Positions 49,127 to 56,354 of a stretch of DNA of 64,000 nt are shown here, piece after piece. Source of the DNA: Lentzea aerocolonigenes (GTDB taxonomy: Bacteria > Actinomycetota > Actinomycetes > Mycobacteriales > Pseudonocardiaceae); assembly GCF_000974445.1 (NCBI RefSeq), contig NZ_BBOJ01000031.1:1-64000 (forward strand), written 5' to 3'. The notes beneath the pieces are model-generated. The model saw only the letters and a program-made list of their open reading frames with translations, was not told where the DNA came from and made no database searches. The translations under genes and the position numbers were made by a program. The stretch's first letter is position 1, and every line of letters starts with the position of its first letter.

Positions 49127-50269
49127 TCAGTCGGCGTCGCGCAGGACGCGCAGGACGTTGGCACCCGCGAGCTTCGTGCAGTCGTCCTCGGACCAGCCCT
49201 TGTCGAGCAGCGCGCCGATGAGGTTGGGGTAGGTCGAGACGTCCTCGAGCCCCTCCGGGAGCGACTTCACGCCGTCGTAGTCGCCGCCGAGGCCGAGGTG
49301 GTCGATGCCGACGACCTCACGGGCGTGCTCGATGTGCGTGACGACGTCGTCGAGCGTGGCGCCGGGCTTCGGGTGCTCGACGGACCACTTCTCGCTGAAC
49401 GTCTTGCGCTCGGTCATGTCGGCGTGGTTCGCGCCGGCGGCGGTCATGGCGTCACGAAGGGCTGCGTCCCATTCAGCGACACGGGGTGACACGAAGTCCG
49501 GAACGAATGTGATCATGGCCACACCGCCGTTGGCCTTCAACTTGATCAAGACGTCGTCCGGAATGTTGCGCGGGTGGTCCGCAACGTGGCGGCACGACGA
49601 GTGGCTGAAGATCACCGGCTTGACGCTCGTGTCGAGCGCGGCGTGCATCGTGCTGGGCGCGACGTGGCTCAGGTCGACGAGCATGCCGATCCGGTTCATC
49701 TCGCGCACGACCTCGCGACCGAACTCGGTGAGCCCGCCGTGTTCTGGCTGGTCAGTGGCACTGTCGGCCCACGGCGTGTTGTCGTTGTGGGTCAGCGTCA
49801 TGTAGCGGACACCCAAACGGCGCAACGCGCGCAGAACTCCGAGTGAAGAGTTGATGGAATGTCCGCCCTCGGCGCCGAGGAGGGACGCGACACGCCCGGA
49901 CGCGAAAACTTTTTCAGCCTCTGCGGCGGTGGTCGCGATGCCGAGGTGGTCGGAGTACCGCCCGGCCAGCTCGTAGACCAGTTCGACCTGCTCCAGGACG
50001 GCGGTGACGGCTCCGTCGCCCGCGAGCTTCCCGGGAATCCAGACGGACCAGAACTGCATCCCCAGACCGCCCTCGCGCATTTTCACGATGTCCGTGTGCA
50101 GGCTGGGCTGACGTTCCGTGAGATCGATCTTCGCGGCGGTCGTGTAGACGTCTTCGCCCGTTCCCTCGCCGAACTCTCGCAAGGCCCACGGAAGGTCGTT
50201 GTGGCCGTCGACGAGGGGCACACGCTGCAGCAACGCTCGCGCTCGCTCGAGACCGGAAGAGCTCTGCAC
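49127..50269 (-). CDS. membrane-dipeptidase family metallohydrolase (M19)
   Basis: A 380-residue renal-type dipeptidase that cleaves dipeptides and possibly beta-lactams or D-amino-acid dipeptides, using a binuclear zinc site. Zinc ligands are visible in PLVDGHNDLPWALREFG, GAEGGHSINSSLG, FSHSSCRHVADHPRN and DHLGLGGDYDGVKSLPEG. GTG at 50269 is preferred over the TTG two codons upstream because AGGAG lies six bases before it. It is divergent from the response regulator gene, with a 255-bp gap containing an inverted repeat but no gene. Confidence 0.9.
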   Translation of the reverse strand: MQSSSGLERARALLQRVPLVDGHNDLPWALREFGEGTGEDVYTTAAKIDLTERQPSLHTDIVKMREGGLGMQFWSVWIPGKLAGDGAVTAVLEQVELVYELAGRYSDHLGIATTAAEAEKVFASGRVASLLGAEGGHSINSSLGVLRALRRLGVRYMTLTHNDNTPWADSATDQPEHGGLTEFGREVVREMNRIGMLVDLSHVAPSTMHAALDTSVKPVIFSHSSCRHVADHPRNIPDDVLIKLKANGGVAMITFVPDFVSPRVAEWDAALRDAMTAAGANHADMTERKTFSEKWSVEHPKPGATLDDVVTHIEHAREVVGIDHLGLGGDYDGVKSLPEGLEDVSTYPNLIGALLDKGWSEDDCTKLAGANVLRVLRDAD

Positions 50270-50337
50270 AACCAACTCCTAGATGTCGTTCGGAGAGGGG
50301 CGCGTGTTACTCCCCCTATCCAGTTGTCATCCGATCG

Positions 50338-50363
50338 TGTGACACATGAGGCCATCTGTCACA
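50338..50363. promoter_or_regulatory. inverted repeat between dipeptidase and response regulator genes
   Basis: TGTGACA and TGTCACA form a perfect 7-bp dyad with a 12-base spacer in the divergent region 50270-50524. Its position suits an operator for one or both flanking genes. No boxes could be defined reliably. Confidence 0.4.
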
Positions 50364-50524
50364 ACTCAATAGGGATAGATACCCGATTGATCGTCCCGTA
50401 GACCCGCATGGGCGGCTACGCTGCCCCAGACGACACCACTTTCGGTCGATCAGTGGCGCGGCTGATTGGACGAAAGTCTCCGGTGCCGGTCGGGGGGCAC
50501 GACCGACTCCAGGGAGGTAGTGAC

Positions 50525-51240
50525 GTGGCTGCCGTCGGCTTAGGTCAGGCCGTTCGTACCACGCCAGCCGGCTCGTTGCCGGCGAACATGGTCCCGCACC
50601 CGCGGGAAGAGCTTTTTCAGTGCTGGTGGTCGACGACCACCCACTGCTGAGGGAGGCGATATCAGCTCGGCTCACCCAAATGGGAGCCGGGACAGTGCAT
50701 GAGGCCGCATCGGTGGCAGAGGCTCGGGCGCGGGCACTTGCAACCGGACCGTGCGACCTCGCGATCCTCGATCTGGGCCTGCCGGATGGCACCGGCATCG
50801 ACCTGGTCACGGAGCTCCGTGCCCAGGGCTGGCCCCGCATCGTGGTCCTCGCATCCTCCGACGACCCCTACGCGGTCAGGTCGGCCTTCCAGGCGGGCGC
50901 CCAGGCGTACCTCCTGAAGTCCGCCTCTCCGATGGTGGTCACCGACGGGGTGCGCCGGGTTCTCGATGGCGGCGTTTACGCAGATCCGAGCGTGGCACCA
51001 GTACTCGCAGCGGGTACTCGGGTGCCGGGCACCGACAACACGCCGCGGGAACTCTCCGCGCGTGAAGTCGAGGTGCTCCAGCTGGTCGCCGATGGCCAGA
51101 GCAACAAGGAAATCGGCGAGGCTCTGAGCCTGTCCGCGTTGACGGTGAAGTCTCACCTGTCGCGGATCGGCCGGAAGCTGGGCACCGGGGATCGCGCTCA
51201 GATGGTCGCGCTGGCCATGCGTGCCGGCGTGATCCGCTAG
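50525..51240 (+). CDS. LuxR-type response regulator with apparent frameshift at a T run
   Basis: A two-component response regulator of 238 residues if the frame is repaired. The strong ribosome site GGGAGG places the start at GTG 50525 (VAAVGLGQAVRTTPAGSL), but that frame leaves the homology after PHPREELF at a run of five T (50613-50617) and stops at 50650. The regulator continues in the next frame as SVLVVDDHPLLREAISARL with the receiver Asp in DLAILDLGLPDGTGIDLV and Lys in QAYLLKSASP, and a C-terminal LuxR helix-turn-helix (LQLVADGQSNKEIGEALSLS). One extra T would join them. A translation start directly at GTG 50620 is the alternative. It precedes RNase D, the usual neighbourhood. Confidence 0.75.
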
Positions 51241-51277
51241 ATACCGGTTTGAAGCACTGAACCGGCCGAGAACACCT

Positions 51278-52561
51278 GTGGGTGGTGCGATCGTCGTAGG
51301 GTCATCCGCTGTGGATGTACCCGCCGACGAGCCAACCGCACCAACCGGACCAGATCCGGTACCGCTGACGGAACCTGCTGATGGGGTCCCGCCCGTGGTC
51401 GCCGATCCTGCTGCGCTCCGGCGAGCCGCTGACGCGCTCGCCGGGGCGAAGGGCCCGGTCGCGGTGGACACCGAGCGAGCCTCGGGCTACCGCTACTCAC
51501 AGCGTGCCTATCTGGTGCAACTGCGCCGGGAGGGCGCCGGCACGTGGCTGGTCGACCCGATCGCCCTGGGCGGTCGGATGGACCCGCTGGTGCAGGCGCT
51601 GGACGGCACCGAGTGGGTGTTGCACGCAGCGTCTCAGGACCTGCCGTGCCTCGCCGAACTCGGGCTGCGACCCGGCGTGCTGTTCGACACCGAGCTGGCG
51701 GGCAGGCTGGCTGGGTTCGAACGCGTGGCATTGGGCACGCTGGTCGAGCGACTACTCGGCTATCGGCTGGAGAAGGGGCACGGCGCGGCCGACTGGTCAC
51801 GCCGCCCCCTTCCTGCCGACTGGCTGACGTACGCCGCTCTGGACGTGGAGCTGCTCGTGCAGCTGCGCGACGTTCTCGAGGCCGAGCTGGAGCGCCAGGG
51901 CAAACTCGCCTGGGCGCTCGAGGAGTTCGAGGCGGTACGGACGGCGCCTTTGCCGCGCCCCCGTACCGACCCCTGGCGGCGCACGTCGGGTATCCACCGC
52001 GTGCGCAACCAGAGGCAACTGGCCCTCGTGCGGTCGCTGTGGGAAGCCCGCGACGCCGTGGCCCGCGAACGCGACATCGCCCCCGGCCGAGTCCTCCCGG
52101 ACTCCGCCCTGATGGAGGCAGCCGCCCGCAACCCCGCTTCGGAAGCCGAACTGCTCGCGCTTCCGGTCTTCCGCGGCCGATCCCAGCGCCGGATGTCCGG
52201 CGTCTGGATGAACGCCCTGCGCAAGGCCGCCGCCCTGCCCAAGTCAGAGCTGCCGGAACCCGCGGGCCAGCACGACGGCCCACCCCCGCCCAACCGCTGG
52301 GCGGACAAGGACCCGGACGCCGCGGCCCGCCTGGCCGCGACCCGAGCGGCGCTGACGTCCATCGCCGAGGCCAACACCCTCCCGGTGGAGAACCTGCTGC
52401 TGCCGGACCTGGTGCGCCGCACCTGCTGGCAACCGCCGGACGACCTCTCCCCCGAGTCCGTGGCCGCCGTGCTGCGCGAGGGCGGGGCAAGGTCGTGGCA
52501 GGTCGAGCTCACCCTGGAAGCGCTGACGAAGGCGCTGGCAGCGACAGCTCCCGCTAGCTGA
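51278..52561 (+). CDS. rnd: ribonuclease D (DEDDy exonuclease with HRDC domain)
   Basis: A 427-residue 3'-to-5' exoribonuclease for tRNA and stable RNA trimming. The exonuclease domain shows DEDD residues in VAVDTERASGYRYSQ, HAASQDLPCLAELGL and DWLTYAALDVELLVQLR, the last carrying the Tyr of the DEDDy class. The C-terminal part contains an HRDC-type helical domain (LPDSALMEAAARNPASEAEL). GTG at 51278 is the chosen start; a later GTG at 51311 is possible. Genes downstream are unrelated. Confidence 0.88.
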   Translation: MGGAIVVGSSAVDVPADEPTAPTGPDPVPLTEPADGVPPVVADPAALRRAADALAGAKGPVAVDTERASGYRYSQRAYLVQLRREGAGTWLVDPIALGGRMDPLVQALDGTEWVLHAASQDLPCLAELGLRPGVLFDTELAGRLAGFERVALGTLVERLLGYRLEKGHGAADWSRRPLPADWLTYAALDVELLVQLRDVLEAELERQGKLAWALEEFEAVRTAPLPRPRTDPWRRTSGIHRVRNQRQLALVRSLWEARDAVARERDIAPGRVLPDSALMEAAARNPASEAELLALPVFRGRSQRRMSGVWMNALRKAAALPKSELPEPAGQHDGPPPPNRWADKDPDAAARLAATRAALTSIAEANTLPVENLLLPDLVRRTCWQPPDDLSPESVAAVLREGGARSWQVELTLEALTKALAATAPAS

Positions 52562-52783
52562 TATCCGATATATCAGTTCAGCTGCGCGTTGACGACGACC
52601 TCGACGTCCTCCCGGTCCAGGCCGGGCGCTTCCGAGTGTCGTCGTCAACGCGTCGACCGTGTCGGCCATCCCGGCACGAACGCCTGAGCAGCTGTTTCCG
52701 TCGCCACATCCTCCAACCCTGCTGACCTGCCCCTTAGCAATGAGTCTTTTGACTTCGTCCGCAAAAGACTCATTGCCAGGGGC
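52561..52783. repeat. three successive inverted repeats between rnd and GNAT gene
   Basis: The 243-bp intergenic stretch holds three dyads: TGATAT/ATATCA at 52561-52577; CGCGTTGACGACGAC at 52587-52601 and its complement GTCGTCGTCAACGCG at 52638-52652 (15 bp, perfect, 36-base spacer that itself contains CCCGG/CCGGG); and GCAATGAGTCTTTTG at 52737-52751 with CAAAAGACTCATTGC at 52762-52776 (15 bp, perfect, 10-base loop), extended by GCCCCT/AGGGGC on the outside. Such density suggests a regulatory RNA, a small mobile repeat, or a degenerated element. No convincing gene is seen here. Confidence 0.65.
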
Positions 52784-52804
52784 GGTGGAAGGGATGATCG
52801 GCGT

Positions 52805-53326
52805 GTGACAGACGACGGTGCGAGCCCCACCTCCGTTCGGGCCGAGGTGATCAGCACCCTCCGGCTCGACCTCCTGCCGCTGCGGATCGAGCACGCCGCG
52901 GAGATGGCCGAGGTGCTGAAGGACCCGGCCCTGCACGCGTTCACCGGCGGCACGCCGTACGCGCCGGAGGCACTCCTCGCCCGCTACGAGCGCCTGGTCG
53001 CCGGTGCGCCCGATCCCGCGGTGCGCTGGCTGAACTGGGTGATCCACCTGCGTCCGGAAGAGCGCCTCGCCGGCACTGTCCAGGCGACCGTCGCCGACAG
53101 GACCGCCGAGATCGCCTGGGCCGTCGGCACGCCGTGGCAGGGTCGGGGCATCGCGGGCGAAGCGGCACGAGGTCTCGTCACCTGGCTGCGGACCCGGCCC
53201 GTCGACGCCGTCATCGCGCACGTCCATCCCGACCACCACGCGTCCGCCGCCGTGGCCAGGTCCGCCGGTCTCACGGCCACCGACGAGCAGCACGACGGCG
53301 AGATCCGCTGGCTGCTTCGCCTGTAG
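52805..53326 (+). CDS. GNAT family N-acetyltransferase
   Basis: A 173-residue acetyltransferase of the RimJ/RimL-like type, transferring acetyl groups from CoA to an amine. It starts with GTG at 52805. The core GNAT fold is recognisable: STLRLDLLPLRIEHAAEMAE, RLAGTVQATVADRTAEIAWA, the acetyl-CoA-binding GTPWQGRGIAGEAARGLVTW, and the C-terminal ARSAGLTATDEQHDGEIRW. The substrate cannot be predicted. It follows the inverted repeat array. Confidence 0.85.
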   Translation: MTDDGASPTSVRAEVISTLRLDLLPLRIEHAAEMAEVLKDPALHAFTGGTPYAPEALLARYERLVAGAPDPAVRWLNWVIHLRPEERLAGTVQATVADRTAEIAWAVGTPWQGRGIAGEAARGLVTWLRTRPVDAVIAHVHPDHHASAAVARSAGLTATDEQHDGEIRWLLRL

Positions 53327-53363
53327 CGGCCGATGACCGGCGGGCACGCTCGGCGGCCCGCGG

Positions 53364-54017
53364 TCAGGTCTCCTGCGCCGGCGTGCCGCACACGGTGTCG
53401 AAGTGCGTCCGCGACACGTGCTCCTGCGCGAGCCTGCGCAGCGCGGAGAGCAGCACGTCACCGAGCACGGTCACCACGATCGCCCGCTCGGTGATGTCGT
53501 CGATGTCGGCGCGCCCGGCCAGCTCGGCCAGCTCGCGCTCGGCGATCGACTCGGCCGCGTCGGTGTAGGTGTCGAGGACCGCGAGCCAGTGGTCCTGACC
53601 CAGCCGCAGCAGCGTGGCGACCACCTCGGTCATCGCCTGCTGGGACGGGTTGGTCTCCTTGACGTCCCAGCCCCGTTTCGCCACCAGTTCGGCGACGGTC
53701 CTCGCCGCGGTCTTCCACGCCTCGTCCACGACCGGTGCGCGGGTGGTCGTCATCGCGTACTGCGCCGCGCCCAGCGCCGCGTGCACGCTGATGCCCGGCT
53801 CGTCGATGCCCTTGAGCACCGACTTCGTGGCGCCGACCGACTGGCCGCCGATGTCGACCAGCGCCCGGATCAACCGCAGCCTGCGCACGTGGGACTCGCC
53901 GTAGAACGCCTGGTTGGGGCTCGTGCGCGCGCCAGGTTCGAGCAGGCCCTCCCGCAGGTAGTACTTGATCGTCGGGACCGGCACGCCGGTGCGGCGGCTC
54001 AACTCCGCAATGCGCAT
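53364..54017 (-). CDS. MerR family transcriptional regulator
   Basis: A 217-residue regulator. ATG at 54017 (MRIAELSRRTGVPVPTIKYY) with GGAGGAG upstream is preferred to a start 14 codons earlier. The N-terminal MerR winged helix (LREGLLEPGARTSPNQAFYG, ESHVRRLRLIRALVDIGG) is clear; the C-terminal helical part (TMTEVVATLLRLGQDHWLAV is representative) would bind a ligand. It is divergent from an MMPL transporter gene with a dyad-containing promoter between them, and probably controls that exporter in response to a drug or lipid. Confidence 0.88.
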   Translation of the reverse strand: MRIAELSRRTGVPVPTIKYYLREGLLEPGARTSPNQAFYGESHVRRLRLIRALVDIGGQSVGATKSVLKGIDEPGISVHAALGAAQYAMTTTRAPVVDEAWKTAARTVAELVAKRGWDVKETNPSQQAMTEVVATLLRLGQDHWLAVLDTYTDAAESIAERELAELAGRADIDDITERAIVVTVLGDVLLSALRRLAQEHVSRTHFDTVCGTPAQET

Positions 54018-54042
54018 GTCTCTCCTCCGGGACGCCTCGGCC

Positions 54043-54099
54043 TTGAGGCCCGCAGACATCGGTAGTATAACTATCGATAGCGGATACCTTCGCTATCGA
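54043..54099 (+). promoter_or_regulatory. promoter and dyad operator for MMPL transporter gene
   Basis: TTGAGG at 54043 and TATAAC at 54066 form a plausible -35/-10 pair with a 17-base spacer, pointing toward the MMPL gene. The dyad TCGATAGCG-GATACCTT-CGCTATCGA (9 bp, perfect) lies at 54074-54099 just after the -10 box, and overlaps the palindrome CTATCGATAG at 54071-54080. This is a likely operator for the divergent MerR regulator. Confidence 0.6.
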
Positions 54100-54126
54100 C
54101 TTGTCAGCCCTCGGAGGGGGAGCGTC

Positions 54127-56295
54127 ATGTTTTCCGGTCTCGGCAGGTTCGCCGCGAGGCGCCGGTGGTGGGTGATCGCGGGAACCCTGGTTTTCGTGCT
54201 GTTCGGCGGAATCTGGGGCACCAGCGTGTTCGGCGCGATGACCGGTGGCGCGGGGTTCGACGACCCGTCCAGCGAGTCGGTCCGCGCGGACGAGGTGCTG
54301 CAGGGGCCGCTCGGCAGGTACGCGCCCGACGTGGTGGTGCTCTACGAGAGCACCGACCGCACGGTCGACGACGCCCAGTTCGCCTCGGCGGTGAAGCAGG
54401 CCGTGGCCACGGTTCCCCAGGGCGCCGTGACCAGCATCAGGTCGTTCTGGTCCGAGAACGACCCCGCGTTCGTCTCCCGCGACCGGCACGCCACCTACGT
54501 CGCCGTGCAGCTTCCCTCCACGACCGACCAAGGCCGGGTCACCGAGCTCAAGGCGATCAAGGACGGACTCGCGGACGCGCCAGGCCTCACGGTGAAGTTC
54601 GGTGGTGTCACCGCCATGACCGCGCAGGTCAACGCGCACACCGGACGAGACATCCTGGTCGCGGAACTGGTCTCGATGCCGTTGCTGATCATCCTGCTGG
54701 TGATCGTCTTCCGCAGCCTCGTCGCCGCCGCGATCCCGCTGCTCACCGGCATCGTGGTCGCGCTCGGCTCGTTCACGCTGCTCAAGATCATCACGTCGTT
54801 CGCCGACATCTCGACGTTCGCGATCAACGTGGTCACCATGCTCGGGTTCGGTCTCGCGATCGACTACGGGCTGTTCATGGTCAGCAGGTTCCGCGAGGAG
54901 CTCGCCGCGGGCAGGACGGTGGACGACGCGGTCGCGCGCACCACGGCCACCGCGGGACGCACGGTCGCCTACTCGGGCCTCACCGTGGCGGCGGTGCTCG
55001 CCTGCCTGGTGCTGTTCCCCGCGAGGTTCCTCTCGTCCATGGGGTACGCGGGCGTCTCGGTCGTCCTGTTCGCGGTGGTGAGCTCGCTGACCCTGCTGCC
55101 CGCCGTGCTGCGCTTCGCCGGTCAGCGGATCAACTCGCTGCGCCTGCCGCTGCCGCGCCGGCGACAGCGGGAGGCCGACGGCACCGGCTGGTACCGGACC
55201 GCGAAGCGGACCATGCGCAAGCCGGTCCTGTCGACGGTGGGCATCCTCGTCGTGCTCGTGGCGCTCGGTCTGCCGTTCCTCGGCGTCAACTGGGCCCGGC
55301 CCGCGGAGTGGGTGCTGCCGCGCGGTGAGGACGCCCGCGAGGTGACCAAGGCGCTCGACGCCGACTTCACCGCGAACCCCGCCAAGATCGCCACCGTCGT
55401 CGTGCGGCTGCCCGGTTCGGCCGACGGTGCCAAGAGCGCGGTCGAGGACTACGCGGCCAGGGTCGGGGCGGTGCCCGGCATCACGAGCGCGAAGGTCACC
55501 GGCACGCACGAGAACCTCGCCAGGGTGACGCTCGGGTACTCGCTCGACCCGATGTCGCGAGAGGCTCCCGCCGTGGTCGACGCGGTGCGCGCGGTGCCCC
55601 CGCCCGCCGGCGCCACGACGCTCGTGACCGGCATGCCCGCGTCCAGGGTGGACATCGTGCGGATGATCGAGTCCCGGTTGCCGTGGATGGGACTCGCGGT
55701 GCTGGTCGTGTCGTTCGTGGTGATGTTCTTCGCGTTCGGCTCGGTGGTGCTGCCGCTCAAGTCCGCGGTGTTCAACCTGCTGTCGCTGTCCGCGTCGTTC
55801 GGCGCGATCAAGCTGATCTTCCAGGACGGCTGGCTGTCCGGCCTGCTCGGGTTCGACCCGATCGGCGCCGTGGACATCAACTTCCCGGTGCTCGTCGTCG
55901 CCATCGCGTTCGGACTCGCGATGGACTACGAGGTCTTCTTGCTCTCCAGGATCCGCGAGGCGTGGGACCGCACCGGCGACGTCGACGAGTCGATCGCGGT
56001 GGGACTGCAGAAAACCGGGCGCATCATCACCAACGCCGCCGTGCTGTTCATCGCGGTCGTCGTCGGCTTCCTGTTCTCCGGCATCGTGTTCATGAAGATG
56101 ATCGCCGTCGGGTTGATCATCGCGGTCATCGTCGACGCCACGATCGTGCGCGGCCTGCTGGTGCCCGCCACGATGAAGCTGCTGGGCAAGTGGGCGTGGT
56201 GGTCACCGGCGCCGCTCGCCAGGTGGTGGCAGAACCGCGGCCTCGGTGAGGTGGCGGAACCCGAGCGCGAACCCCAGCCCACACTCGTCGGGTGA
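54127..56295 (+). CDS. MMPL family (RND-type) membrane transporter
   Basis: A 722-residue transporter of the MmpL/RND type, exporting lipids or drugs using the proton gradient. ATG at 54127 (MFSGLGRFAARRRWWVIA) has GGAGGGGG upstream; the longer in-frame start adds a non-native leader. It has about 12 membrane segments in the two-fold RND pattern, with large extracytoplasmic loops after the first and seventh segments and the family's GFGLAIDYGLFMVSRFREE and VAIAFGLAMDYEVFLLSRIR segments holding the proton-relay Asp-Tyr pairs. It is paired with the divergent MerR regulator. Confidence 0.92.
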   Translation: MFSGLGRFAARRRWWVIAGTLVFVLFGGIWGTSVFGAMTGGAGFDDPSSESVRADEVLQGPLGRYAPDVVVLYESTDRTVDDAQFASAVKQAVATVPQGAVTSIRSFWSENDPAFVSRDRHATYVAVQLPSTTDQGRVTELKAIKDGLADAPGLTVKFGGVTAMTAQVNAHTGRDILVAELVSMPLLIILLVIVFRSLVAAAIPLLTGIVVALGSFTLLKIITSFADISTFAINVVTMLGFGLAIDYGLFMVSRFREELAAGRTVDDAVARTTATAGRTVAYSGLTVAAVLACLVLFPARFLSSMGYAGVSVVLFAVVSSLTLLPAVLRFAGQRINSLRLPLPRRRQREADGTGWYRTAKRTMRKPVLSTVGILVVLVALGLPFLGVNWARPAEWVLPRGEDAREVTKALDADFTANPAKIATVVVRLPGSADGAKSAVEDYAARVGAVPGITSAKVTGTHENLARVTLGYSLDPMSREAPAVVDAVRAVPPPAGATTLVTGMPASRVDIVRMIESRLPWMGLAVLVVSFVVMFFAFGSVVLPLKSAVFNLLSLSASFGAIKLIFQDGWLSGLLGFDPIGAVDINFPVLVVAIAFGLAMDYEVFLLSRIREAWDRTGDVDESIAVGLQKTGRIITNAAVLFIAVVVGFLFSGIVFMKMIAVGLIIAVIVDATIVRGLLVPATMKLLGKWAWWSPAPLARWWQNRGLGEVAEPEREPQPTLVG

Positions 56296-56314
56296 CCGAC
56301 CGCCCCCACCCCCA

Positions 56315-56344
56315 GGCCCCTCCGCGCTCCGGCGCGGAGGGGCC
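56315..56344. terminator. bidirectional terminator between MMPL and LAL genes
   Basis: GGCCCCTCCGCGC and GCGCGGAGGGGCC form a perfect 13-bp stem with a 4-base loop in the 59-bp gap between two convergent genes, followed by a C-rich, T-poor stretch. This is the expected shape and position of an actinobacterial bidirectional terminator. Confidence 0.85.
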
Positions 56345-56354
56345 GCCTCTCGTC

